DNA of 64,000 bases from Burkholderia sp. SRS-46 (GTDB lineage: Bacteria > Pseudomonadota > Gammaproteobacteria > Burkholderiales > Burkholderiaceae): NCBI RefSeq assembly GCF_004343775.1, contig NZ_PTXL01000002.1, positions 992,001 to 1,056,000 on the forward strand, in the 5' to 3' direction. Below the pieces are notes generated by a model that searched no databases, was not told the origin of the DNA, and saw only the letters and a program-made list of their open reading frames with translations. The position numbers and the translations under genes were made by a program. Each line of letters opens with the position of its first letter. Position 1 is the stretch's first letter. Positions 27,880 to 36,344 of the stretch are shown here, one piece after another.

Positions 27880-29037
27880 GCTGGTTCTCCCGAGCGGATG
27901 CGGGCGCCGCTGGGGCAGCGGGTGCGGCAGGCAGGCAGGCGCCGCCGGCGCGGCAACCGGCGCAGGCGTCGCCGCGGCAGCGGGCGCGGGGCCGGCACGA
28001 AGCCGGCGCGGCGGGCGGGCGGCCGTCGCCGCCGGCGGCGCGATCCGCGCCGCCGGCCGGCTGCGCTCCAGCAGATTGCGCGATGCCTCGTCGACGAAAC
28101 GGTCGAGCGGCAGCGTCTCCGACGCGAAATTGATGCTCACCTTCCCGGTCAGCGTCGCCTTGAGATCGGTATCGGTTTGCGCATTGACCGCGACGGTCGA
28201 GACCGTAGTAACGACATCGCCCGACGTACCCCGTCCGCCCCAGGTCGTCTGTCCCGACGACGGGTCGTTCGACGTCGCATACTGCACGGCGGCCCGGTCG
28301 CGCGCCTTGGCCTGGAAATTGAGGCTGGCGGCGATCGTCCCGTCCTTGACCACCACGCGCTGCATGCCCAGCAGCACCATCGTCGACAGCGTCGACAGCC
28401 GATGCTGCGCGACCCGCTCGCGGGCGCGGGGCAGTACCACCAATTCGAGCGTCTGGGCGTCGAACGCGCCGTCGGCGGCGCCGAAATCGGCAAGCCACGC
28501 GGGCACGGGCGTCGCGTCTGCGTCACCCTCGCCGGGCCTGGCCACCGGCGCGAGGCGGTATTCGCCACCGTCCGGCACCAACGTCACGTCGTGCGGATGC
28601 TGCTCGACCAGCCACGCGCGCGCCTGTCCGTCGGTCACGTTCTCCTGCGTGAACTGCTCCAGCGGCTTGGCCACCGCGCCGACCAGATCGGCGAAACTTT
28701 CCACCTGCTTGATCGAGCTGTCGACGATCGCGTCGTACGTGCCATGCACGAGGCTCGCGACAAAGGTCGGAAAGTCGATCGCGTCGGCGAGCGCCGCCGC
28801 ACGCCGGCCGATCGCGTCGGTCGCCTTCTCCTTGGGGGGCGTGGGGGGCGCGGACGCGCCCGGGCCGCCGGCCGCCCCGCCGCCGGCCGGAGCCGCTTGC
28901 GGCGACGCGCCGTCCTGCCTGCCCGGGTCGCTCGATCCGGAGCCGTCGACGATCTCGCGGCCGAACGCGTCGCGAGCGAGTGCCACCGCGGGCGTTGCCG
29001 CACCGCGTGGTGGCGGAGGGGGAATATGGCGGGCCAT
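27616..29037 (-). CDS. Island family-1 paralog fused in frame to a small beta-rich module
   Basis: A 473-residue frame. It lacks the N-terminal helical domain of its paralogs, beginning with a Pro/Gly-rich stretch, then the core FPTFVASLVHGTYDAIV (about 89-105), a long helix, LSTLSTMVLLGMQRVVVKDG, and a beta region ending SETLPLDRF. A Pro/Ala tail then changes abruptly at about residue 371 to Leu/Pro/His/Arg-rich sequence and runs into an 87-residue module (MISQRPLGETLGAF...). That module has its own ATG at 27,879 and a GGGAGA ribosome site, so it is probably a separate gene in related strains. The switch coincides with a 4-bp repeat (27,926-27,940). Confidence 0.8.
   Translation of the reverse strand: MARHIPPPPPRGAATPAVALARDAFGREIVDGSGSSDPGRQDGASPQAAPAGGGAAGGPGASAPPTPPKEKATDAIGRRAAALADAIDFPTFVASLVHGTYDAIVDSSIKQVESFADLVGAVAKPLEQFTQENVTDGQARAWLVEQHPHDVTLVPDGGEYRLAPVARPGEGDADATPVPAWLADFGAADGAFDAQTLELVVLPRARERVAQHRLSTLSTMVLLGMQRVVVKDGTIAASLNFQAKARDRAAVQYATSNDPSSGQTTWGGRGTSGDVVTTVSTVAVNAQTDTDLKATLTGKVSINFASETLPLDRFVDEASRNLLERSRPAARIAPPAATAARPPRRLRAGPAPAAAATPAPVAAPAAPACLPHPLPQRRPHPLGRTSMISQRPLGETLGAFADVAELLAAGAAQGLQVRSLAMELPLDLRVARGAGGIELVGDLPQFLTRTAFDPEPARLVIVLEAVPIDGAGR
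27926..27940 (-). repeat. Tetranucleotide repeat at the fusion junction
   Basis: GGCA occurs three times followed by GGC on the plus strand. Losing one 4-bp unit would shift the upstream gene into the frame whose TGA overlaps the ATG at 27,879, thereby separating the two products. Confidence 0.7.
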
Positions 29038-29056
29038 CGCGCGTGTCCCTCAGGCA

Positions 29057-32000
29057 TCAGGCGGGCTGCAATTCGCGCGCCGCGGGCTGCGTGCCGCTCG
29101 CCGGGAGCGGCGGCGCGCTGTCGGCGCCGTGCACGGTCTGGAAGCGGCCGTCGCCGTTCAGCGCCACCTCGGTCACGCCGATCTGATCCTCCTCGCCGGC
29201 ATGCCGGAACGTCGTGGCGATGCGCAGCTTGACGCTCGCCCGCTCGGGCGTGCCGGAACCGCGGCTGATATCGGCGCGGACGAGCGCCGTCCAGCCGTCG
29301 AGCATCTGCCCCTGGCCCGGCGAGATCGCCACGTCGCCGACCGCGCCGCCCTGCCACGCCCAGTCGATCGCCACCGGCGCCGACGTCCGGCCGCCTGGCC
29401 CGTCGATGTACGGCCAGTCGTCGAGGGTGATGCGCTGGCCGGTCGTGCGCGGCTGGCCGGCGCCGCCCGCCAGCGCATTGGCGGGCTGGACCAGCCCGGC
29501 CAGCTGCGCAAGATCGTAGCTGCGCCCGTCGCGGCTCTCGGTGCGCCGGGTCAGGCTCACGCCGAAGCCGAATTCGCCGCCGGCGGCGGGCGGCTCGACG
29601 CCGAGCGCGTAGCCGGCGCCCGCCGCACTGCCGCGATTGATTGTGTGGCCGAACGTGCCGCCCGCATGCATGAGCTGGATCACGCCGATGCCGGCCGCGG
29701 CCTCGAATTCCGACACGAAATCCTCGTAGGTCATGATGTAGCGGCTGCCGGTGGCGTGGGTCGGCGGCAGGGTCCGCGCGCCGGGGTGGCCCGGCGTGCC
29801 GACCACGCGATCCAGCGGATCCGTGATCCGCACGAAATACGCGTCGCCGCTGCGATACATGCCCGTCACCACCACGGCATGGAAGAAGTTGACCGGCGCG
29901 CGCACGACTTCGGCGACCCAGATCGGCCCGTTGGCTTCAAGCAACCGCCGAAAGCCTTCGGGCGCGAAGCACGCATTGGGTTCGACCGTGAGGGTCGACG
30001 CACCGGCGAAGACCGCCACCTCGGCCGGCGCCAGGCCGTCCCGCATCTGGCGGTCGAGGCTGATGCAGCGCGCCAGCAGCGTCGGATCGACGCTCTGGTT
30101 GTCGCGCCAGCCGAGCACCATCGACGCGGCCGTCGCCCAGCACCCCATGTCGGTCGGCTGCGGGGTCAGTTGTACGGCGTCCCAGTTCACCGTCCAGTCG
30201 TCTGCGCCCAGCGCGCGCGCGTTGCCCTGGGCGGCCGACAGCGCCTGGCCGATACCGAAGAAGCTGCGGCTCGGGATCGGCGCCTTCAGATGGCCGACAT
30301 ACGCGAGCGTTCCCGGGGCCATCGTGCCGGTCGACAGGCTGGCGAGATCGCCCGGCGGCACCCAGTGCGGCGGCACGCTGACGATCGGCTTGCCCGCGTC
30401 CTGGAAAGACTGGGCGACCAGTTGCGAGCAGAAGAAGTTGTCGCTGTCGGCGCCTTCGCCGAGCTCGATGCGGCCGACGAAACGTCGGCAGCGCTCCGCG
30501 GCGTCGCCCGACAGCAGATCGCACGCGCGGCGGTCGATCAGGTAGCTGCCGCAGCGGATCAGCCCGACGTAGTTGAAGCCGCGATCGAGGTAGCGCGCGG
30601 CGGCATCGGCGACCTGCTGCTTCTGCGTATCGGTCAGGCCCGGCACCCGGAATGCGACCGCGAGGCGCGCGTCGGCCAGCGCATCCGCGAGCGGGCGCAA
30701 CTGGACCCCGCCGGGAATCGCCTCGACCACCTGCCCGCCTTGCCCGACATAGAGCATCGCGTGGCTGACCTCGGCGCCGGAGCCGGCGCGAATGACGCCG
30801 GAGCCGGCGTTGCCGGTGGTGCTGAGAATGATGTCGCCGATCTCCAGCGCGTCGGCGCCGATCGACAGGCCGCCGATGCCGGGATCGAGCGGAATGTCGT
30901 CGCCGAGGCCGCGGGCGGCGAGGCCCTGCGTCTGGCCGGCGTCCTGCGGCTGGCAGGTGCGGCTATTGACCAGCCGCATGAAGTAGTCCCAGTCCCAGTT
31001 GCCGTCGGGGCATGCGGTATGGCCGGTCGAGGTGTCGGCCTCGCGATGGCCCATGATCGTGGTGCGGTTGATCGGCAGCCGATACTTGTCGCACAGCGAC
31101 GCGACCAGCGCCGCCGAGGTTTCGTACTGGAGCGGGGTCGGCGCCAGCGCGTCGAAATGCTGGACGGTGCCGTTGCGACGCGGGTAGTCGGCGCCGCCGC
31201 GCTTCACGGCAATATGCTCGATGCCGATGCTTCGCTGGTTCGAGCCCTTGCAGTGCCACGCCGTGTCGGCCTCGGAGACGAACTGGACGACTTCGCCCGC
31301 CTGCCCGACCAGGTAGTGCGAACTCACCTTGGACGCGGCATTGGTGAAGGTATTGACCACGTGCTGGACAGTGGGCACGTCGGCGATGTGGATGATGATG
31401 CGGTCGATCGTCTTGCCGCCGCGTCCCTCGTCGAAGTTCGGGCTGGCCGCGGTACGCGTGACGAGACTGTTCTCGCGCGCCCCCAGCGCCAGCGCGCTGG
31501 CCGTTGCGGACGGTTCGGCCACCGTGTCGTCGTCGCTGTAGGGCGGCGTATCGATGCCGTACGCCTCCGGGTCGGCGCTCAGCCCGCGCGACCACGCAAG
31601 CGACGACGACGTCGCGATCGTGCCCGACGCGGCGCGCGAGACGCCGACGAAGATGCTGACCGGGCTGCCGACGCTAACGCCGGCCGACAGCGTGACGCCG
31701 ACGAATTCGTTGCGGGCGTTGAAGAGTGCCGAGATGCCGCCGGCCGGGCTTTCGCCGATCATCACGCCCACGGTCGTGCCGGTGCCCGCGAAATCGTCGA
31801 TATGGCCGCGCAGCAGGCTGATCTGGCCGGTGAGGCTCGCCGACACGATGTAGCCGAAGTCGAGCTCGCCCGACACGAAGACGCCGATGTCGTCGCCATT
31901 GGCGTCGAAGATGAGGCCGACCGAGCCCGAGCCCCCGGTTTCCATCCCGGCGCCCGCGCCCGCGCCGATCGAGACCGACAGGCCGTTGCGCATCGCGACC

Positions 32001-32839
32001 GGCAGCAGCAGGAGCAACGACGCGGTAGCCGGATTCGCGCCCAGCATCGCGCGCAGCGCGGCCCGCTCGACGGTCGAGAGCTTCCGCGGCCGCGGCCAGG
32101 TGAAGCTGCGGCGCTCGCCGCCAATGCGGAAGTCGGCATCGTCGCCCATCCCCTGGGAGACGGGCGACGACGCGGCGGCGGGCGCGGGGCGCAGTGCCGG
32201 TGCCGCCGCAGGCACCGGGGGCGTCGCTGCGACAGGCGTTGCGGCATGCAGCGGCGGAAGCGGACCGAAACCGTCGTCGTAGCGGATGTCGTGGTGCGGC
32301 GCAGCAGGCTCGACTGCCGGCTGCGGCGCGGCGGGAGCGGCGCCCGGTGCGGCTGGCGCCGGCACGGCGGTGGCGCCCGGCCGGGTGCCGTCGCCCGCCC
32401 AGTTCAGCAGCGGGCTCCTGACGCCGGCGCCCCCGCGAGTCGGGAACATGAGGACCCTGCGCAACCCGCGGTCGCTGAGCCCCGACAGCGACACGTAGGG
32501 GCTGTCGGCATTCGGCAGGACGTCCACCGTCCACGTGTCGGCATCGGGCGACGCGGCGGTGGCGAGACCGAACCACAGCCGGCCCGCGCCCACGAAGCGC
32601 GTCAGCACCGCCGGCGGCACCATGAACACCGCTTCGCCGCGCGGAAGCGACAGCAGGCCCTCCTCGCGGCTGGTGTAGAACGTCGACGACGTGCGGCCTT
32701 CCTTGCGCGCGAACAGCGCCGGATCGGTGGCGATCACCAGTTCGGCGACACACGGCGCGTGGCCGGCGCGAATCGTGAAGCCCAGCATCGGGAAGCGGTC
32801 GGTCACGACCATGCGGTTGGGATGAAGTTGCGCTGCCAT
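29057..32839 (-). CDS. Multi-hydrolase protein: zinc amidase, permuted-papain (YiiX/NlpC-P60-like) and AvrRpt2/C39-like cysteine protease domains
   Basis: A 1,260-residue leaderless protein. Residues 1-150 form an unrecognised beta-rich domain; 150-230 are Pro/Ala linker; 280-410 are Gly-rich beta sequence. Residues about 476-625 are an N-acetylmuramoyl-L-alanine amidase (Amidase_2) with His484 (IIIHIAD), Tyr509 and Glu541 support residues, His598 (MGHRE) and Cys610 as zinc ligands. Residues about 666-830 match permuted papain-like enzymes (EIGDIIL, His693 in VSHAMLYVG, Cys804 in NFFCSQLVAQSF). Residues about 885-1,045 resemble AvrRpt2/C39-type proteases (Cys900 in DMGCWATAASM, His987 in NFFHAVVV, Asp1007 in ITDP). 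The C-terminus is beta-rich. All three active sites look intact. A peptidoglycan- and protein-directed effector is inferred. Confidence 0.88.
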   Translation of the reverse strand: MAAQLHPNRMVVTDRFPMLGFTIRAGHAPCVAELVIATDPALFARKEGRTSSTFYTSREEGLLSLPRGEAVFMVPPAVLTRFVGAGRLWFGLATAASPDADTWTVDVLPNADSPYVSLSGLSDRGLRRVLMFPTRGGAGVRSPLLNWAGDGTRPGATAVPAPAAPGAAPAAPQPAVEPAAPHHDIRYDDGFGPLPPLHAATPVAATPPVPAAAPALRPAPAAASSPVSQGMGDDADFRIGGERRSFTWPRPRKLSTVERAALRAMLGANPATASLLLLLPVAMRNGLSVSIGAGAGAGMETGGSGSVGLIFDANGDDIGVFVSGELDFGYIVSASLTGQISLLRGHIDDFAGTGTTVGVMIGESPAGGISALFNARNEFVGVTLSAGVSVGSPVSIFVGVSRAASGTIATSSSLAWSRGLSADPEAYGIDTPPYSDDDTVAEPSATASALALGARENSLVTRTAASPNFDEGRGGKTIDRIIIHIADVPTVQHVVNTFTNAASKVSSHYLVGQAGEVVQFVSEADTAWHCKGSNQRSIGIEHIAVKRGGADYPRRNGTVQHFDALAPTPLQYETSAALVASLCDKYRLPINRTTIMGHREADTSTGHTACPDGNWDWDYFMRLVNSRTCQPQDAGQTQGLAARGLGDDIPLDPGIGGLSIGADALEIGDIILSTTGNAGSGVIRAGSGAEVSHAMLYVGQGGQVVEAIPGGVQLRPLADALADARLAVAFRVPGLTDTQKQQVADAAARYLDRGFNYVGLIRCGSYLIDRRACDLLSGDAAERCRRFVGRIELGEGADSDNFFCSQLVAQSFQDAGKPIVSVPPHWVPPGDLASLSTGTMAPGTLAYVGHLKAPIPSRSFFGIGQALSAAQGNARALGADDWTVNWDAVQLTPQPTDMGCWATAASMVLGWRDNQSVDPTLLARCISLDRQMRDGLAPAEVAVFAGASTLTVEPNACFAPEGFRRLLEANGPIWVAEVVRAPVNFFHAVVVTGMYRSGDAYFVRITDPLDRVVGTPGHPGARTLPPTHATGSRYIMTYEDFVSEFEAAAGIGVIQLMHAGGTFGHTINRGSAAGAGYALGVEPPAAGGEFGFGVSLTRRTESRDGRSYDLAQLAGLVQPANALAGGAGQPRTTGQRITLDDWPYIDGPGGRTSAPVAIDWAWQGGAVGDVAISPGQGQMLDGWTALVRADISRGSGTPERASVKLRIATTFRHAGEEDQIGVTEVALNGDGRFQTVHGADSAPPLPASGTQPAARELQPA

Positions 32840-32848
32840 GTCGTGTCC

Positions 32849-33247
32849 TCAGCTCTGGTTTTGATCGGGCTCGTCGCGACGGCCGCCGAGCATCGGCTTG
32901 CTGCGCGCATCGATCGCGCGCCGTTCGAATTCCTGCGGGGGAAGGATCGCCAGGTCCATGTCCGGTTCGGCGATGTCGGGAATTTCGTGGTGCGTCGCCT
33001 CGAACTGGGCGATCGAGCGCGCAAGCAGCAGGGCCAGCAGCTTCGCGTGAACCGGGCTGACCGCGATGCGGCTCATCAACTGGACATTGCCGGACTGCGG
33101 CTCGACCTGTCCGGCATCGATCAGGAATTCGAACGCGTTATGCCCGACCTCGAAATAATTCGCATAACTGGCGAGCAGCGGCCGTGGCTTGCCGGCCGGC
33201 TGCGCCGGGTCCGGCGGGGCATCCTGGCTTGGCTCGATGACGTGCAC
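32849..33247 (-). CDS. DUF3467-like protein, first gene of the sigma-54 operon
   Basis: A 132-residue protein. I chose the GTG at 33,247 because AGGAGG lies exactly 5 bases upstream; longer readings would run across the promoter. The middle (SYANYFEVGHNAFEFLID, then SRIAVSPVHAKLLALLL and an amphipathic helix) matches the DUF3467 pattern: a strand, a short fold and an MSP-hAK-like helix. The function of the family is not known. It is the promoter-proximal gene, 9 bp upstream of the multi-hydrolase gene. Confidence 0.82.
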   Translation of the reverse strand: MHVIEPSQDAPPDPAQPAGKPRPLLASYANYFEVGHNAFEFLIDAGQVEPQSGNVQLMSRIAVSPVHAKLLALLLARSIAQFEATHHEIPDIAEPDMDLAILPPQEFERRAIDARSKPMLGGRRDEPDQNQS

Positions 33248-33292
33248 GAAGGCCTCCTGGCATGGCGGCGGGCGGACTGTCCACCGATCTTC

Positions 33293-33307
33293 GCAAGGAG
33301 CGGGCCA
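33293..33307 (-). promoter_or_regulatory. Sigma-54 (-24/-12) promoter of the island operon
   Basis: On the minus strand the sequence reads TGGCCCG-CTCC-TTGC, one mismatch from the TGGCACG-N4-TTGC consensus, with the essential GG and GC at exactly the right distance. It lies about 46 bp before the GTG of the first operon gene, giving a short leader. Together with the adjacent enhancer-binding protein gene this is a strong assignment. Confidence 0.85.
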
Positions 33308-33392
33308 ACCCGCGCGCGCTGACGCAAGCGCATGATTTTCCGTGGAATTTCCCGGTCGGCCGGGATGTCGCGAAGGTGGCCGGGCTGTACCA

Positions 33393-33413
33393 TGTGACAG
33401 CCGCGCTGTCACA
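33393..33413. promoter_or_regulatory. Perfect inverted repeat, probable enhancer (UAS) for the adjacent sigma-54 activator
   Basis: Arms TGTGACAGC and GCTGTCACA are separated by 3 bases. A further GCTGT half-site at 33,384-33,388 makes an overlapping second dyad. The centre is about 96 bp upstream of the -24 element, a normal enhancer distance. It overlaps the last codons of the activator gene, so the operator would be inherited with its regulator. Confidence 0.8.
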
Positions 33414-34371
33414 CTGATGCAGTGTTGCCGCCGTCCAGGTTGTACTTGGCCAGCTTGCGGTACAGCGTCATGCGCGACCAGTTCATCTGGCGCGCCGCTT
33501 CCATCTTGTTCCAGTTGGTCTGGCGCAGCACCGAGACCAGGCGCTCGCGCTCATGTTCGCCGGCGGAAAAGTCCTGCATGAACAGGCGGCGAAACGCGGG
33601 CGGCAGGTCGCCCAGCCCGAACGGGCGCCCTTCCGGCGGATCGATGAACAACGCCTCGATCAGGTTGCGCAACTCGCGCACGTTGCCGGGCCACTGGTAG
33701 TGCCGCATGCACTCGAGCAGCGCCGGATCGGGCCGCCCCACCCGCATCGCACGCTGCCGGTTGTGCTCGGTGACGAAGTGATCGACGATCGACGCGATGT
33801 CCTCCGGCCGCTCCCGCAGCGGCGGCATCTCGATGCGCGCGACGTTCAGGCGATAGAACAGATCGGGGCGGAAGCGGCGCTCGGCGACCAGGTCCTCCAG
33901 TCTTTCGTTGCTGGCGGCCACGATCCGGACGTCGACCGCGCGGCGGCGCAGCGAGCCGACCGGCATCACCGTGCGGTCTTCGAGCAGGCGCAGCAGCTTG
34001 GCCTGGACGACAGGCGGCATCTCGCTGACTTCATCGAGGAACAGCGTGCCGCCGTCGGCCTCGACGAAGCGGCCGGGAAACGCTTGCTGCGCGCTGGTGA
34101 AGGCGCCGCGCTCGTGACCGAACATCTCGGATTCGAACAGGCTGTCGGGCACGGCGGCGCAGTTGACCGCGATGAACGGCTTGCCGGAGCGGGCACTGAG
34201 GCGATGGACGGCGGTGGCGACGCGCTCCTTGCCGGTGCCGGTTTCCCCGGTCACGAGCACCGTCGTGTCGGTCTGCGCGACCTTCGCGAGATAGCGGCGC
34301 AGGTCGATCATCGCCGGGCTCGAGCCATGCAGCCCAAGCGACGTCGCCAGAACGCTTCCGGTCGTGCTCAC
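33409..34371 (-). CDS. Sigma-54-dependent activator without a sensory domain (PspF-like)
   Basis: A 320-residue AAA+ enhancer-binding protein: Walker A GETGTGKE, Walker [10 protein letters not shown], the sigma-54-contacting loop as GAFTSA (Ser in place of the usual Gly), an arginine finger region ([14 protein letters not shown]) and a C-terminal Fis-type helix-turn-helix ([19 protein letters not shown]). There is no N-terminal receiver, GAF or PAS domain, so control must be through expression or a partner, as for PspF. The start is a GTG. It is immediately upstream of, and codirectional with, the island operon and almost certainly controls it. Confidence 0.93.
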   Translation of the reverse strand: MSTTGSVLATSLGLHGSSPAMIDLRRYLAKVAQTDTTVLVTGETGTGKERVATAVHRLSARSGKPFIAVNCAAVPDSLFESEMFGHERGAFTSAQQAFPGRFVEADGGTLFLDEVSEMPPVVQAKLLRLLEDRTVMPVGSLRRRAVDVRIVAASNERLEDLVAERRFRPDLFYRLNVARIEMPPLRERPEDIASIVDHFVTEHNRQRAMRVGRPDPALLECMRHYQWPGNVRELRNLIEALFIDPPEGRPFGLGDLPPAFRRLFMQDFSAGEHERERLVSVLRQTNWNKMEAARQMNWSRMTLYRKLAKYNLDGGNTASV

Positions 34372-34868
34372 GCGCGCCGCTCCGCTAGCAGCGCGCTGAT
34401 GGATTACACGCAGCCCCGATCTTCATCGCCGCTTTTCCCCCGTTTGATTTTGAGGAACAAGGCAACCATCCTCGATGGCGATTGTCGGCACGCGCTTAAT
34501 TAGTACCTGGCGTTGCGCGTGGAATGGATAGCCGCGTGTCCCGGCGCCGACTGTCAATCAGTGTAGTGTCATTATCGATATTCAGACAACCTGCGGACTG
34601 CTGACACTTGCGCAGGAAATGCCGGCCTCCCACGTGCGCGCGCCGATCGGAAAAGGCATGCGCCGGTGCAGAAACGAATATGTCGTTTCATGCATTTTCA
34701 TCAAACCGTCTTCGCTGAAAACGATCCTTGCAATTCGCTCGCCGATGCGACGGCGCGCGCGCCCGGCCGGGCGAAATCGATCGGTCAGCCTGTCGAACAT
34801 TAGGATTTCAAACGATCCTGCTTGCCTCGATCGTGACGACGCGTCCAGGGCCCGTTCACGCAATCCAT
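34372..34868. other. Intergenic region between the sigma-54 activator and the tartrate transporter
   Basis: No gene was supported in this 497-bp stretch. It must hold the activator promoter near 34,400-34,520, where the sequence is relatively AT-rich, and the 3' end of the tartrate transcript. I found no clear terminator or second copy of the TGTGACAGC operator. Confidence 0.5.
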
Positions 34869-36179
34869 TCAATGGTTGTGCCGCACCCCCGACACGAGCG
34901 CCTGCTGCGACGCCTTCCGGCTCAGCAGCAGCGTGACCACCGCCGACACCGCGAGCGTCCCTGCGACCACATACAGCCCGGCCGCGTACCCGCCCGTCAC
35001 GTTCTTCAGCCAGCCGATCGCGAACGGCCCGACGAACCCGCCGAGGTTGCCGATCGAATTGATCATCGCGATGCCCGCAGCGGCGCCCGCGCCCGACAGG
35101 AACATGCTCGGCATCGCCCATAACGGCGCCTTCGCCGCGCTGATGCCGACGTTGACGACCACCAGCGCCAGCACCGTCAGCAGCGCGGTGCTCGCCTGCC
35201 CCGCGAAGACGAAGCCGACGCAGGCCAGCACGCACGGAATCACGACGTGCCACGTGCGCTCGTCCGTACGGTCCGAATGCCGCGCCCACAGGATCATCGC
35301 CGCGACGGCCGCGAGGCTCGGAATGCCGGTGAGCAGGCCCGTCTGCAGCGCGCTGAAGCCGAACTGCCTGACCATCAGCGGCGCCCACAGCCCGAGCGTG
35401 TACAGCCCCGCCGACGTGCCGAAATAGATCAGCGCGAGCGCGAGCACGCGCGGGTCGCGCAGCGCCTGCCATGCGCCGGCCGTATGCCCCGCGTGCGTGT
35501 GGCGCGCGTCGGCCTCGGCCTTCAGCTTCGCGATCAGCCAGTCGCGCTCGTCCGGCGCGAGCCACGCCGCCTGCGACGGCGCGTCGGTCATCCGCTTCAG
35601 CACCACGAAGCCGAGCACGATCGCCGGCAGCGCCTCGATGACGTACAGCATCTGCCAGTCCGCGAGCCCGAACATCGGCGGCAGCTGCATGATCGCGCCC
35701 GACAGCGGCGAGCCGATTGCGGTCGAGATCGGCGCGGCCGCCATGAACCACGCGGCGGCAACCGCGCGCTGCTTCGCCGGGAACCACAGGCTCAGGTACA
35801 GGATGATGCCGGGAAAGAAACCCGCCTCGGCCACGCCGAGCAGGAAGCGCAGCACGTAGAAGCTGGTCGGGCCAGCCGCGAACGCGGACACCGCCGACAC
35901 GAGGCCCCACGTGATCATCACGCGCGCGATCCAGATGCGCGCGCCGACGCGGTGCAGGATCAGGTTGGACGGCACCTCGAACAGGAAGTAGCCGATGAAG
36001 AACAGCCCGCCGCCGAGCCCGAACGCGGTCGGCGACAGGCCGATCGCCTTGTTCATCGTCATCGCGGCGAAGCCGACGTTGACCCGGTCGAGAAAGCTGA
36101 CGAAATAAAGCAGCATCACGAACGGAATGATGCGCCACATCAGTTTCCGCGCGACGCGGGTTTCCAGATCCGCTTGCAT
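34869..36179 (-). CDS. ttuB: MFS transporter, anion:cation symporter family (probable tartrate uptake)
   Basis: A 436-residue inner-membrane protein with about 12 hydrophobic segments. It has ACS-family landmarks near the N-terminus (LLYFVSFLDRVNVGFA), FLFEVPSNLIL and RFLLGVAEAGFFPG, and a long central cytoplasmic loop (about 195-240). The family carries organic anions. Tartrate is inferred from the adjacent tartrate dehydrogenase, transcribed in the same direction 165 bp upstream. No signal peptide is needed. Confidence 0.85.
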   Translation of the reverse strand: MQADLETRVARKLMWRIIPFVMLLYFVSFLDRVNVGFAAMTMNKAIGLSPTAFGLGGGLFFIGYFLFEVPSNLILHRVGARIWIARVMITWGLVSAVSAFAAGPTSFYVLRFLLGVAEAGFFPGIILYLSLWFPAKQRAVAAAWFMAAAPISTAIGSPLSGAIMQLPPMFGLADWQMLYVIEALPAIVLGFVVLKRMTDAPSQAAWLAPDERDWLIAKLKAEADARHTHAGHTAGAWQALRDPRVLALALIYFGTSAGLYTLGLWAPLMVRQFGFSALQTGLLTGIPSLAAVAAMILWARHSDRTDERTWHVVIPCVLACVGFVFAGQASTALLTVLALVVVNVGISAAKAPLWAMPSMFLSGAGAAAGIAMINSIGNLGGFVGPFAIGWLKNVTGGYAAGLYVVAGTLAVSAVVTLLLSRKASQQALVSGVRHNH

Positions 36180-36344
36180 GTGTCTCCTCCTTCGAGGTCG
36201 AGCCGTGCCCTGTAGGGTGAAACCGTTCGACGCCCGCCGATGACGGAGGCGTCGCCGCCCGGCTCGCGTCGCATGCGCGAGTCGCGGGCAGAGGATCGGC
36301 GGCGCTGCGTGGCCGCTCGATCGCGCTTACATCGCTTATGCCGC

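Noticed and set aside
17109..33247. Prophage, tailocin or extracellular contractile injection cluster
   Set aside because: No tail tube, sheath, baseplate, terminase, portal, holin or integrase is visible, despite an amidase domain in one product.
26906..33322. A 2,138-codon open frame on the plus strand across the island
   Set aside because: It is antisense to well-supported genes with intact catalytic motifs. Its composition is Arg/Ala/Gly-rich shadow coding, as expected opposite high-GC genes, and no domain is recognisable.
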